Position numbers and translations under genes: made by a program
Source of the DNA: CAVTLG01 sp963802635
GTDB taxonomy: Bacteria; Chloroflexota; Ktedonobacteria; Ktedonobacterales; Ktedonobacteraceae
DNA length: 64,000 bases
Assembly: GCA_963802635.1 (NCBI GenBank)
Contig: CAWDJJ010000001.1
Location: 2,852,001-2,916,000, forward strand
Direction of reading: 5' to 3'
Shown here: positions 35,085 through 44,462 of the stretch, piece after piece
How the letters are laid out: each line of letters opens with the position of its first letter
How positions within the stretch are numbered: position 1 is the stretch's first letter
Notes under the pieces: model-generated
What the model was told of the DNA's origin: nothing
The model's input: the letters and a program-made list of their open reading frames with translations, nothing else
The model's database searches: none

Positions 35085-36198
35085 ATGGTTTTATCATCAA
35101 CATTCCAATCTACCTTACTACGCCATCAATGCACCATTGATAGCGCTCTGCGTAAAAAGCTGCGCGCAATGTTAGCCGACAGCACAATCCCTGCAGCATT
35201 GCAAACATACTATGGACAGATGCAGTACCATCTGGGCTGGGTGGATAACAATCTGACCCCCACCCAGAGCAATCCGGGAAAATTGCTCCGGCCAACACTG
35301 CTGCTTCTGACCTACGAAGCCGCTGGCGCATGGGGACTCACAAACACCGCCAAGCCTGATTATTTGCAGCGAGCTTTACCAGCAGTCTGTTGCAGTCGAG
35401 TTTACCCACAACTTTACGCTGATCCACGATGATATCGAGGACGGAGATACAGAGCGTCGCCATCGTCCCACTTTATGGAACGTGTGGGGTATGCCTCAGG
35501 CGATTAATACCGGCGATGGTCTATTCGCACTCGCGCGCGCGACCCTCTGGGATATACTGGAGCAAGGCGTTGAAGCCACTATCGCTGTTCGCCTGGGTAG
35601 CGTATTGGACCACACCGTTCTTATCGTAGCGGAAGGGCAACATCTGGATATCAGCTTCGAGACACGCCAGGATATCTCCGTGGCGATGTATGTGGATATG
35701 ATCAGCCGTAAAACAGCGGCATTGATGAGTTGTGCCGCCGAAATGGGTGCTCTGCTAGGCACGCGTGACCAGGCTACCATTGACAGTCTTCAGCGCTTTG
35801 GCAAGGCTATTGGCATTGCGTTTCAAGTCCGTGATGACATCCTGGGCATATGGGCGACCTCAGCAGAATCAGGAAAGACTTCCGCAGGAGATATCTATCG
35901 TCGCAAAAAGAGCTTACCCATCATCCATGCACTTGAACATGCGCATGGGCAAGATCAGCAGTTGTTACACGACATCTATCAACATAAAGCACCCATTACA
36001 GCAGAGCAAGTGGCAATAGTCACAGATGTCTTTGAGCACACGCAGACAAGAGCATATTGCCGCGCATTCCTGGCACAATATTGCCAACTGGCCTATGAAG
36101 CACTGGCGAGCGTACCGCGATCTGGGGACGACATTGCCACACGTGCACTCAAGGATATGTATACAATGCTTCAATTTATTGAGGAAGCAGCCTATTAA
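35085..36198 (+). pseudogene. Polyprenyl (GGPP-type) diphosphate synthase with a one-base frameshift
   Basis: The first frame (35085 to about 35385) encodes an isoprenyl synthase N terminus ending PGKLLRPTLLLLTYEAAGA...QRALPA. The rest, in another frame to 36198, encodes AVEFTHNFTLIHDDIEDGD with the first DDxxD motif, then RPTLWNVWGMPQAINTGD and FQVRDDILGIW as the second acidic motif. Dropping one T near 35386 restores ALPAAVAVEF. The enzyme would condense isopentenyl diphosphate into C20 or longer chains. As sequenced, neither half is active alone: the gene is inactivated or the base is an assembly error. Confidence 0.85.
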
Positions 36199-36209
36199 CT
36201 CTAGCACGA

Positions 36210-37199
36210 TTACGCCAGTGTCCAGATGGTGACGGTTTTACCCGAGGCCGCCGCCATTTGCTTGCTGTCGGGCGACCAGGCAATACTTTGCACTGCCGCG
36301 TTCTGTCGCACCGTGAAGAGCGGCTTCTGACTCTGAGCAAGCATCCAGACAGAGATTTTTCCATCATCTGCGCCAACCGCTAAGAAACGCCCATCAGGAG
36401 ACCATGCCACCGTATGCAGCGCTTTTTGCGATGCTGGCAGACGCTGTGGCGCATCCGTGCATTTCGCACCTACTGTATTGACGCAGGTCAGGCCGTTCCA
36501 TAAACGTACAATGCCATCATCACCACCCACCGCCACTTGCATGCCGGTCGGAGCAAAAGCTACCGCTTCTATCGGCAACGCAACATCCTCAAAATAGCCG
36601 TGCAAGTCTCGCCCATTGGCTGCCTCCCACACACGCACAAAACCACCTTGCGATGATGATGCAACTGTCTGGCTATCTGCCGCCCACGAGACGCCCAAAA
36701 CAGCGATAGTGTGCTGCGTATAGATCGTCACCGGCTTATAATGAGTGGTATCCCACACGATGGCTCGCTTGTCCAGGCTGCCTGACACAACCTGCATCTG
36801 CTGCTTCGCGGCCCAGGCCAGGCTCGTAATCGCTTGCGTATGAATATGCGTCGATTTCGCCAGCCGCGTCCCGGTTTGGGCATTGTAAAAGGCTATCTGC
36901 GTACTTGCTCCGGTCGCCAGACGCTTACTGTCAGGGGACCAGGCCACCGCTCGTGCGCCAGCAATCATTTGCAGATCATGTTTGATTGCTCCATCTACAT
37001 CCCAGATAAAGACATGTTTGTCATCGGCACCACTCGCCAATAATGTCCCATCGGGCGACCAGGCTACCGCACGAACGGTTTGCTGATGCTGCGTGAATAG
37101 CAACGTCACCTTCACGGGTGGCGGCTGTGTGGTGGCTGGTTCCTGCGGCTGCACATTCATTGCCAGCGTGCCTGAAACTGTCGATCTAATCGTACTCAT
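36210..37199 (-). CDS. WD40 repeat beta-propeller protein
   Basis: The 329-residue protein consists of about seven WD40 repeats with phrases such as VRAVAWSPDGTLLASGADDK, FIWDVDG, IVWDT and VRLWNG, enough for one complete seven-bladed propeller. A proline-rich N terminus of about 25 residues precedes the blades. Such propellers act as interaction platforms. The start overlaps the stop of the ubiquitin-like gene by 14 bases, so the two are translationally coupled and may work together. Confidence 0.85.
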   Translation of the reverse strand: MSTIRSTVSGTLAMNVQPQEPATTQPPPVKVTLLFTQHQQTVRAVAWSPDGTLLASGADDKHVFIWDVDGAIKHDLQMIAGARAVAWSPDSKRLATGASTQIAFYNAQTGTRLAKSTHIHTQAITSLAWAAKQQMQVVSGSLDKRAIVWDTTHYKPVTIYTQHTIAVLGVSWAADSQTVASSSQGGFVRVWEAANGRDLHGYFEDVALPIEAVAFAPTGMQVAVGGDDGIVRLWNGLTCVNTVGAKCTDAPQRLPASQKALHTVAWSPDGRFLAVGADDGKISVWMLAQSQKPLFTVRQNAAVQSIAWSPDSKQMAAASGKTVTIWTLA

Positions 37200-37692
37200 T
37201 CAGCGAGTGTCCGGTGTATGCCTGATAGGCAGCATAGCCAACGCCACCCAGACCAAGCATAGCCCCTGAGAGGATTAAAAAGGCTCGTCGCGATCTTGAG
37301 CGATCTTTCTTTACGGGAGAAGATGCTGCTGCTGGTGCCTGTGCCTTCTGCCAATCGGCTTCAATCGAGGTGGTAACAGCAGAGTGCAAGGCATCGGTCA
37401 CAACTGGTAAAGGTGCTTGTTTTATATCGTCTGAAGCATAAGAGTCCAACGCCATCCTTGTTCCCGGTCGAATACCAGAAGCCTTTAAAGTGGTATGGTC
37501 AGGAATGACGTGCCCCGCAGAAGCGTCGCGCAACGTATAGACCAGCTCTTTGCCAAAGAGATCTGTGCGCGGAAGGTTTAGCTCCGTCACAAGAGCAGGC
37601 ACAAGAGCGGCCACAGGCGCGTCAGCAACGACTTCCACAAAGCGGACAGAACCAAATGCATTTTCTTCAAGTAATATTTCGAGTTTTTGCAT
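37186..37692 (-). CDS. EsaB/YukD-type ubiquitin-like protein with C-terminal TM helix
   Basis: The 168-residue protein begins with a beta-grasp domain of about 85 residues (KLEILLEENAFGSVRFVEVV, then LVYTLRDASAGHVIPDHTTL and GIRPGTRMALD) like EsaB/YukD, the ubiquitin-fold component of type VII secretion. A linker and one transmembrane helix (FLILSGAMLGLGGVGYAAY) follow. There is no C-terminal diglycine, so protein conjugation is unlikely. No EssC ATPase or WXG100 gene is nearby. It is the first gene of a pair with the WD40 protein. Confidence 0.65.
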   Translation of the reverse strand: MQKLEILLEENAFGSVRFVEVVADAPVAALVPALVTELNLPRTDLFGKELVYTLRDASAGHVIPDHTTLKASGIRPGTRMALDSYASDDIKQAPLPVVTDALHSAVTTSIEADWQKAQAPAAASSPVKKDRSRSRRAFLILSGAMLGLGGVGYAAYQAYTGHSLNEYD

Positions 37693-37783
37693 AGGTACCC
37701 CCCTATCCCTTTCTCAGTAAGCATAGTGTATCATAATAGCTCTTTTTTGCTTTCACCTATGAGTAAAAAAGGCTATTAGGCGG

Positions 37784-38521
37784 CTATGCTTCATCCAGTA
37801 TGTGCTCTTTGGCTCGTTGCACTTTTTCTGCCTGGAGCATCCAGCGTAGGAAGAGAATGCTGGCTATTACGATAAAGAAAATGCTGCCGACAACCCACAT
37901 CAGGAGTCCACCCAGTTGCTGGTCCTCCGCAGTGACGACCATATACATCGTTGGATTGGTCATCGTAAACGAGTATAACGGTGGAGAAAATGTCATGCCT
38001 GCGCCAATAAGCATCATTGGCATATCACTAAAGAAGAGATACGCCAGCTTACCTCCGAGTGAGAGCGCGTGTTTCTCTTCGTGAAGAGGATTGAGGAGCG
38101 GCCACCAGAAAATGAGTCCGGTCAGCAGATACAGAAGATTGGCTATGGTATGGAATACGCTACTGCTCATCATGATTTGCATCAGTGAGGGAGCATGCCA
38201 GATCCATATATTTGCGTTGAAGAGAACCGAGGCGACGAATGGTATGGTGAGCAACCTGATGCCACGTGCGAGATTTTTGTGGCGCTCAAAGAGGTGATGC
38301 CACTGCTGTGGCGCAATACTCAGTAGCAGGAGCGCTGGTGCCGCGAGTGAAAGCAGCAGGTGCTGAGCCATGTGGACGGCAAACATGTGATACATGCCAA
38401 AAACATCCATTGGTACGAGAAAAGCCACCAATGTAATGATGACACACACAATGAGTGAAATCATCCGTTGGCTAAACATCTGTCCTCTAATAGCGTCTTT
38501 TTCATTTCCATAGACTTTCAC
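37784..38521 (-). CDS. CtaG-type cytochrome c oxidase assembly protein (caa3_CtaG family)
   Basis: The 245-residue integral membrane protein has seven hydrophobic segments and the caa3_CtaG pattern HMFAVHMAQHLLLSLAAPALLLL, with histidines in the first loop that could bind copper, and YLLTGLIFWWPLL. Family members help copper insertion into caa3-type oxidase. A GTG start at 38521 is chosen because AGGAG lies about eight bases upstream; the frame continues 18 codons further. No oxidase subunit gene is adjacent in this window. Confidence 0.8.
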   Translation of the reverse strand: MKVYGNEKDAIRGQMFSQRMISLIVCVIITLVAFLVPMDVFGMYHMFAVHMAQHLLLSLAAPALLLLSIAPQQWHHLFERHKNLARGIRLLTIPFVASVLFNANIWIWHAPSLMQIMMSSSVFHTIANLLYLLTGLIFWWPLLNPLHEEKHALSLGGKLAYLFFSDMPMMLIGAGMTFSPPLYSFTMTNPTMYMVVTAEDQQLGGLLMWVVGSIFFIVIASILFLRWMLQAEKVQRAKEHILDEA

Positions 38522-38682
38522 AAAAAAACTCCTACTGACTCTTGCGCCTGAAAGCTGGTGGGTGACTTCATCCACGCAGAAAAGAATATCTCTTCTACCA
38601 CAATGCTACCTGAAAATGCACGCGTCTGACCATACAGATACCTTAAAAAATCGTGATAAGAACAGAAGAACAGATCGCTTTA

Positions 38683-38711
38683 TTGACAAAAGAAGCTCCT
38701 GTAAGTATACT
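38683..38711 (+). promoter_or_regulatory. Strong promoter of the PLP biosynthetic operon
   Basis: TTGACA at 38683-38688, a 17-base spacer and TATACT at 38706-38711. The first gene starts at 38817 with AGGAG before it. I see no obvious operator in the roughly 100-base leader. Confidence 0.8.
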
Positions 38712-38816
38712 GAAAAAGCTTTGTGAGACAGTATATCATTATTAGAGAGCGACGAGAAAAGATGGGTTCACTCTGTACAAACAGGAATCACAGGTTTTTC
38801 TCGGTCAGGAGCGATC

Positions 38817-40280
38817 ATGTATCGTCTAACGCCATCTCTTGCACCAACGGTTGAGCATTTTCTGCATACCTATGCTGACCTGGCAACGCTTCCATTCTCT
38901 TTCGGCTCACCGCTCAACTTGCTGTTTCCAACGTGTATGACTGAGGCAACAAACGCATTTATGCAGATGTTAGAAAAACATGCTGTGCAAGGGCGCGTGC
39001 ATTTTGCGCACAAACCCAATAAGTCGAAAGCGTTGGTAAAACAAGCCTATGCTGACCATGGCGCGATTGATGTCGCGTCCAAAGCGGAACTTCTCGACGC
39101 CCTGGAAGCGGGCTTCACGGGTGAGATGATCGAAGCGACTGGTCCGAAGAACAAAGAATTTTTGCTGTTAGCGTTGCAGCAACGTTGTGCTATTGTGGTC
39201 GATAGTTTTGATGAGTTAGAACTGCTGCTCCAGTATGTAAGCCTGCTTCATCTGACCGCACCCGCTACTCTTTTGATCCGTTGGCATGGTTTGCACTCGC
39301 ACAAGCAACAGATGCTCAGCAAAGAGAGCCGCTTTGGTATCTCTATCAATCGCTTCGATGAGGTAATGACGCTCTGCCATGATAGTCGCATAGATCTGAG
39401 AGGCTTTGCATTCCACATTGACACGACGAGCGAAAGTGAAAAGGTGGCCGCGATTGAGCATACATTACTCCTGCTGCTCCAGGCACAAGAAGAGGGCTTC
39501 AACCCTACCATCATCAATATTGGTGGAGGGTTTAAGGTCAATTACCTTGCATCTCAGGAGGAGTGGGATGCCTATACGACCGCCATCAAGCAAAGTATTG
39601 CCGGAGAAATTGCTTCGCTCACCTGGAACAATACCGGCTATGGTTTTAAGCTTGTCGATGCCCAGGTGCGTGGAACTCCCAACTATTATCAGTACTACAA
39701 TCGTATTGCGGGTCCTACGTTTTTAGATCTTCTGCTAGCGGCCCCGCTCGAACGCTTTGAGCAGAGAACCGTCGCGCAAGTTCTCAATGATTTGATGCTA
39801 GAGCTATGGATTGAGCCGGGCAGAGCACTCTTAGATCAATGCGGCTTGACGCTGGCAACGGTGACGTTTGTTAAACAATCACTCAAGGGAGAATGGCTGG
39901 TCGGATTGGACATGAATAAGTCCAATCTCTCTTCTATCGAAGATGAGATGTTCTGCGATCCTCGCGTGTTCTCTCGTCATGAGCAATCTGTGGAAGGTTA
40001 TAGACCTGAGCAAGGCGTCTATTTTGTCGGGAATCTGTGTCAGGAGCACGATGTGGTTTATCGCCATAAAACCTTTTTGCCGCGCCTACCACGCCGAGAC
40101 GATCTGGTCGTTTTTGTCAATACTGCAGCCTATCATATGGATTTTAATGAGTCAGCGAGCATTGGGCATCCAACTGCAAAAAAACTGGTGGTGGTGGCAA
40201 CTGGAGCGACAACCTTTCGCCTGTACGAAGATCACCTGTACCATCCGCTCTTGATTCTGGCAGATAAAGAGGAGAAGTAA
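38817..40280 (+). CDS. PLP-dependent decarboxylase, Orn/DAP/Arg (fold III) family
   Basis: The 487-residue enzyme has the fold-III decarboxylase features: FAHKPNKSKALV with the PLP lysine, FHIDTTSES, INIGGGFKVNY for phosphate binding and WIEPGRALLDQCG. It also has the C-terminal cysteine region FVGNLCQEHDVVY seen in DAP and ornithine decarboxylases. The substrate is unclear; SbnH and BtrK show that this family also decarboxylates intermediates of siderophore and antibiotic synthesis. It opens a five-gene operon; the next gene starts two bases after its stop. Confidence 0.85.
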   Translation: MYRLTPSLAPTVEHFLHTYADLATLPFSFGSPLNLLFPTCMTEATNAFMQMLEKHAVQGRVHFAHKPNKSKALVKQAYADHGAIDVASKAELLDALEAGFTGEMIEATGPKNKEFLLLALQQRCAIVVDSFDELELLLQYVSLLHLTAPATLLIRWHGLHSHKQQMLSKESRFGISINRFDEVMTLCHDSRIDLRGFAFHIDTTSESEKVAAIEHTLLLLLQAQEEGFNPTIINIGGGFKVNYLASQEEWDAYTTAIKQSIAGEIASLTWNNTGYGFKLVDAQVRGTPNYYQYYNRIAGPTFLDLLLAAPLERFEQRTVAQVLNDLMLELWIEPGRALLDQCGLTLATVTFVKQSLKGEWLVGLDMNKSNLSSIEDEMFCDPRVFSRHEQSVEGYRPEQGVYFVGNLCQEHDVVYRHKTFLPRLPRRDDLVVFVNTAAYHMDFNESASIGHPTAKKLVVVATGATTFRLYEDHLYHPLLILADKEEK

Positions 40281-40282
40281 GC

Positions 40283-41239
40283 ATGCTCTATAACCACATT
40301 ACCGAACTCATTGGGAATACGCCATTATTGCGGATAGACCCGGACGTACATCAACTCGCCAATGTTGCATTATATGCCAAACTAGAATACTTCAATCCCT
40401 TTGGCTCGCTTAAAGATCGGACTGCCTGGAGACTCGTGAAAGATTCGCTTCCGCAGATGATCGAGAACCAGCAGACCATTGTCGAGTTCTCCAGTGGAAA
40501 TACTGCGAAGGCGCTGGCTATTCTGGCAGCAGTGCACGGTCTTGATTTTCAGACCATCACCAACCGTATTAACGTCCCGGAAGTGTACAATGTGCTCAAA
40601 GCGGTCGGTGCCGAGATTGATACCTTGCCCGGTAACACCGAATGTCCTGATTACGCGTACCTGGAACAGCAGACGCAGGATCACCCGAACCACTACTTTC
40701 ACACCGATCAGTATCGCAATGAGAAAAATTACCAGGCACACTACGAAACAACCGGACGCGAAATCTTTACAGATCTTGGGTCTGTTGATTACTTCTATGG
40801 AGGTCTGGGCACGGCTGGTTCCACGCGAGGCGTGACAAGCTTTCTCCGTGAAAAGCAGCCAGCCTTGCAAAGCGTTGGCATTGTCGCAGAACTGGGCCAC
40901 TCCATTCCAGGCTTGCGCAACATTGACGAAATGGCAGAAATGGGCATCTTTGAGAAAGATCTGTACCAGGAGTTCGTGGTCGTCGATATTCCACACGCGT
41001 TGGACGGCATGCTCACGCTTATGCGGCGCTGTGGTGTGCTTGGTGGACCGAGTAGTGGTGCTGTGTATGCTGGCATTCGTCAGCATCTGCAGGAACAAAG
41101 CCTGCATTGGACCCGTCCGATGAACGTCGTCTTTATCGTCTCTGATCGCATGGAATGGTATATTTCCTATCTTCAACAGCATAGACCAGACCTGTTTGAT
41201 GCGCAGGGAAGTGACACGGCAAGTGTTTCCTATGTTTGA
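40283..41239 (+). CDS. Cysteine synthase-like PLP enzyme (fold II), copy 1
   Basis: The 318-residue enzyme follows the cysteine synthase/CBS pattern: ELIGNTPLLRI, NPFGSLKDRTAW with the PLP lysine, FSSGNTAKALA for substrate binding, GLGTAGSTRGV for the PLP phosphate and GGPSSGAVYAG. The usual TSGNTG loop is SSGNTAK, a small change at the substrate carboxylate site. Beta-replacement of an activated serine by sulfide or an amine is expected; SbnA, for 2,3-diaminopropionate synthesis, is a related possibility. It is a tandem paralogue of the next gene and shares nearly the same first 20 residues. Confidence 0.82.
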   Translation: MLYNHITELIGNTPLLRIDPDVHQLANVALYAKLEYFNPFGSLKDRTAWRLVKDSLPQMIENQQTIVEFSSGNTAKALAILAAVHGLDFQTITNRINVPEVYNVLKAVGAEIDTLPGNTECPDYAYLEQQTQDHPNHYFHTDQYRNEKNYQAHYETTGREIFTDLGSVDYFYGGLGTAGSTRGVTSFLREKQPALQSVGIVAELGHSIPGLRNIDEMAEMGIFEKDLYQEFVVVDIPHALDGMLTLMRRCGVLGGPSSGAVYAGIRQHLQEQSLHWTRPMNVVFIVSDRMEWYISYLQQHRPDLFDAQGSDTASVSYV

Positions 41240-41284
41240 TGGAAGAAATAGTTTAATCTGGTAGAAGAAGGGAAATGATGTTGC

Positions 41285-42601
41285 ATGTTATATAACCATA
41301 TTACAGAATTAATTGGAAATACGCCCTTGCTGCGTATCGATCCGGCAGTTCACCAAGTACCCAATGTAGAGATCTACGCCAAGCTGGAAACATACAATCC
41401 CTTTGGCTCATTGAAAGATCGGGTTGCCTGGAGCATACTCAAAGACGACATTGAGCAGATCGTCGAAAAGCGGCAAACTATCATCGAGTTCTCCAGCGGC
41501 AATACCGGCAAAGCGCTTGCTGTGCTGGCATCTCTCTATGGCATCAATTACGAAACCATCACCAATCGTATCAAAGTGCCTGAGGTGCATGATCTACTAA
41601 GACTGATGGGGGCGAGTGTTGAGGTGCTGCCCGGCATGAGTGAATGCCCTGATCCCAACGATCCACATGATCCACTCTCCTATCTGGAACAGAAGGTACA
41701 TGCTAACCCCTCACACTATTTCCATACCGACCAGTACCGTAATGAGAAAAATTATCAGGCACACTATGAGCACACCGGGCGCGAAATCTTTGAAGACTTG
41801 GGGGCTGTCGACTATTTTTTCGGAGCACTTGGAACTGCTGGTTCCACGCGAGGAGTGAGTACCTTTCTGAAAGAGCACTCTGCTGATCTGCAAACAATGG
41901 GGGTGGTAGCAGAAAAAGGTGACTTTATTCCAGGACTACGCAACATTGATGAAATGTCAGAGGTTGGCATTTTTGAGAAGACACTCTACCAGGATATTCT
42001 TGCCATCGATGCGCAGGATGCCTTAACAGGGATGCTCACGCTGATCAGCCAATCTGGTGTGCTGGGCGGACCGAGTAGTGGCGCAGTCTACGCGGCAATG
42101 GTGCAGTATCTCAAAGAGCACAGCCAGGGATGGACAGCGCCGAAGAAAGTAGTGTTTATTGTCTGCGACCGCGTTGAGTGGTATCTCTCTTACATCCAGA
42201 AGCGCAGACCAGAACTTTTTGAGCAGAAAGTGCCTGAAGATAGCTTCTGGAAGCTGAAAGCTCATGATTTTCAAGATGCTCCGAGTATCGCACCTGAGCA
42301 AGTTGAGCGTTTTCTACGGGAAGAAGATCCGCTAATTGTGGACACACGAGGAAGTCTCGCGTATAAAATTGGTCACTTGCCCAACTCGCTCAATATCCCC
42401 GATGATAAACTCGCGGATCTCCTCACCTTTGGCGTTCCTTTTCCGCATGAGCGCAGCATCCTCTTTGTCTGTCCCAAAGGCGATATCTCGAAAAAATTCG
42501 CCTTCTTCCTCCACCGCAAGGGGTATAATGCATACAGTCTCGAGGGTGGTATTATCCAATGGCGCAAAGATCATCGACAATTGTTGAGGTCGCCTGTATG
42601 A
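41285..42601 (+). CDS. Cysteine synthase-like PLP enzyme fused to a rhodanese domain, copy 2
   Basis: Residues 1 to about 315 form a second cysteine synthase-like domain (NPFGSLKDRVAW, FSSGNTGKALA, GALGTAGSTRGV, GGPSSGAVYA). Here the substrate loop keeps the usual SGNTG, unlike copy 1. Residues 335-435 form a rhodanese-like domain (LIVDTRGSLAYKIGHLPNSLNIP, then FVCPKGDIS with the active cysteine, and LEGGIIQWRKD). The fusion suggests that persulfide sulfur is carried to or from the PLP site. Its stop overlaps the methyltransferase start by four bases. Confidence 0.85.
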   Translation: MLYNHITELIGNTPLLRIDPAVHQVPNVEIYAKLETYNPFGSLKDRVAWSILKDDIEQIVEKRQTIIEFSSGNTGKALAVLASLYGINYETITNRIKVPEVHDLLRLMGASVEVLPGMSECPDPNDPHDPLSYLEQKVHANPSHYFHTDQYRNEKNYQAHYEHTGREIFEDLGAVDYFFGALGTAGSTRGVSTFLKEHSADLQTMGVVAEKGDFIPGLRNIDEMSEVGIFEKTLYQDILAIDAQDALTGMLTLISQSGVLGGPSSGAVYAAMVQYLKEHSQGWTAPKKVVFIVCDRVEWYLSYIQKRRPELFEQKVPEDSFWKLKAHDFQDAPSIAPEQVERFLREEDPLIVDTRGSLAYKIGHLPNSLNIPDDKLADLLTFGVPFPHERSILFVCPKGDISKKFAFFLHRKGYNAYSLEGGIIQWRKDHRQLLRSPV

Positions 42602-43320
42602 TGCATGATTACGGTGTTTTTGATTACATCTCTGAGCCTCCCCAGGAACTCAAGCAGGCCGTGTTCACGCAGTTGCTCCCAAAGATTACGCAGGGACAGG
42701 TTCTTGATCTGGGCTGTGGCAAAGCCGGGCTGTACTGGAGTCTGGGATATATTCAGCGTGTTGAGCAGGTCACGTTCTTTGATTACTGGGACGAGAACAT
42801 CGCGTTTCTGCACACAACACTGAACGCGCTCTCAGGAGATCAGCTTGAAAAAGACTATGGGGCTGTGATCTCGTTTCTCAGGGGGCAGCAGCTCCTCGTC
42901 AGTCCGTGCTCCTACGAGGCATTGGCAGAAGAATTGGTGACGAAGATCGTCGCTATCCAACCCTTCGATTTTCTTGCAGAATGCACGCAAGCATGCTACG
43001 ACGTGGTGCTCTGCTTGCAATCAATCGAATGTGTGAGCACGCAAGATGAGTTGGATCGGGCACTCACGACGATACGAAAACTGCTCAAGCCTGGCGGGGT
43101 CTGCCTGGGTTCTGTACTCCGCTATCAACAGAGGAGTGCTTTTACTGATCAACTGATTGCGGCAAAGCTCGATGGTGCACTCAATCCCAGTGCAGAATTG
43201 CTTGAGGATGCTCTGCGCAAGAGTGGCTTTCAGCAGATCGATCTGCAGCACATTGCAGCGCCAGGACAGCACTATCATGAGCTGCTGCTCTTCAGTGCGG
43301 AGAGTCCCAATGAGTTATAA
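42598..43320 (+). CDS. Class I SAM-dependent methyltransferase
   Basis: The 240-residue protein has VLDLGCGKAGLYWSLGYI for SAM binding, an acidic strand 2 (FFDYWDENIAFL), VVLCLQSIECVS and LLKPGGVCLGSVLRY. The long helical insert after strand 2 and the pattern resemble the NNMT/PNMT/TEMT-type small-molecule N- or S-methyltransferases, but only weakly. GAGGT lies eight bases before ATG 42598, which overlaps the preceding stop. It probably methylates a product of the surrounding PLP enzymes. Confidence 0.75.
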   Translation: MMHDYGVFDYISEPPQELKQAVFTQLLPKITQGQVLDLGCGKAGLYWSLGYIQRVEQVTFFDYWDENIAFLHTTLNALSGDQLEKDYGAVISFLRGQQLLVSPCSYEALAEELVTKIVAIQPFDFLAECTQACYDVVLCLQSIECVSTQDELDRALTTIRKLLKPGGVCLGSVLRYQQRSAFTDQLIAAKLDGALNPSAELLEDALRKSGFQQIDLQHIAAPGQHYHELLLFSAESPNEL

Positions 43321-44419
43321 TCGAGACTGGCAGATCCCATTTCCTGCCATTACTCCTGAGAGCCAGTGGATTTTCCTGAACAATAGGCAGGGGACACAGA
43401 TACCAGAAAATAGTATTCAGAGCATCGTGCATGCTCTCAGCACCGGAATGGTCTGGGGGAACGACGCTGCCGAACTCCGGCAGAAGCTGGCAGCATTTCT
43501 GCATACAGATGCTCCTGATACCTTCTTTTTTAGTGAGAGCGAGGCTGGGATGATACACTGGCTCGCCTATTCCTGGGGCTTCTCTCAGCTTCAAGATGGG
43601 GATGAAGTGATCTTTTCCTCGCAGGATGCTCCCATCATCAAGGAGACCTTTGACCGCGTTCGGCAGCAGATGGCCCGCCTGGGCAGATCTCTGACTATCA
43701 AAGAGTTTGGTTATCAAGAGAATGGTGAATTTGACCTCAACGCTCTGCTCTCCCTGCTTTCAGCAAAAACGCGCCTGATCTTCGTGCCACATATTCACCC
43801 TGTCTTTGGCACAAAGAACGAAGAGGACATCGCATTCCTGAAGCAACAGGTCGGCGATCAGGCCCTCGTGGTGGTCGATCTCTCGCAAAGTGTTGGGCGC
43901 ATTCCCGTGCATCTTGAACGTCTGCACTGCGATTGCGCCTTTTTCTCTGGGCGCAATCTGTTCTCACCCTTTCATGGTGGGGTTGCCTATATCCGGCCTG
44001 GTCTGTATGAGGACCCAGACCCCTTTCTCCGGCGAGAGCTTGCCAACCCGCTCGCAGCAAAAACGCTTGTGCAGGGGATTGAACTGCTCGAACACATTGG
44101 GATGGCACAGATCGCGCTGCATTTGCAAGAACTCTCGCGCGCTCTGCTGACCCGCTTACAACACATAGACACGCTTGAGTTCTTACCGGGAATTGGACGC
44201 TGTGAGGAATGGTGCAGTCCGGGCTATGGTATTCTGTCATTTCGGCTCCCCGGAGTTTCCGCCGAGGAATGTTGCCTGCTGCTCGCCGAAAACGCGCTGC
44301 TGGTTGACCTGGCAGATCTTCCCCTCTATCCAGATGCCATCACCGTGAGCTTGCACCTTTACAATACACCCCAGCACATAGACGCGCTGGCAGACTGTTT
44401 ACAACATCTCTGCACGTAA
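43310..44419 (+). CDS. Class V aminotransferase-fold protein lacking the PLP lysine
   Basis: The 369-residue protein aligns over its length with cysteine desulfurase/isopenicillin-epimerase proteins: AGMIHWLAYSWGFSQLQDGD, LIFVPHIHPVFGTKNE and VVVDLSQSVGRIPVHL. At the position of the PLP lysine, where the neighbour has SGHKMF, it has SGRNLF, so lysine is replaced by asparagine. The usual desulfurase cysteine loop is also missing. The start at 43310 overlaps the methyltransferase stop by 11 bases. It is probably a pseudoenzyme partner or a PLP-independent protein; it is full length and in frame. Confidence 0.8.
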   Translation: MSYNRDWQIPFPAITPESQWIFLNNRQGTQIPENSIQSIVHALSTGMVWGNDAAELRQKLAAFLHTDAPDTFFFSESEAGMIHWLAYSWGFSQLQDGDEVIFSSQDAPIIKETFDRVRQQMARLGRSLTIKEFGYQENGEFDLNALLSLLSAKTRLIFVPHIHPVFGTKNEEDIAFLKQQVGDQALVVVDLSQSVGRIPVHLERLHCDCAFFSGRNLFSPFHGGVAYIRPGLYEDPDPFLRRELANPLAAKTLVQGIELLEHIGMAQIALHLQELSRALLTRLQHIDTLEFLPGIGRCEEWCSPGYGILSFRLPGVSAEECCLLLAENALLVDLADLPLYPDAITVSLHLYNTPQHIDALADCLQHLCT

Positions 44420-44462
44420 AAACGGGACGCCCTTTTGTCCACTACATTTCACGTAAGCCAGA

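Noticed and set aside
38817..44419. Staphyloferrin B-type siderophore cluster
   Set aside because: SbnA- and SbnH-like enzymes are present, but there is no SbnB dehydrogenase and no NIS synthetase, so the known pathway is not encoded here.
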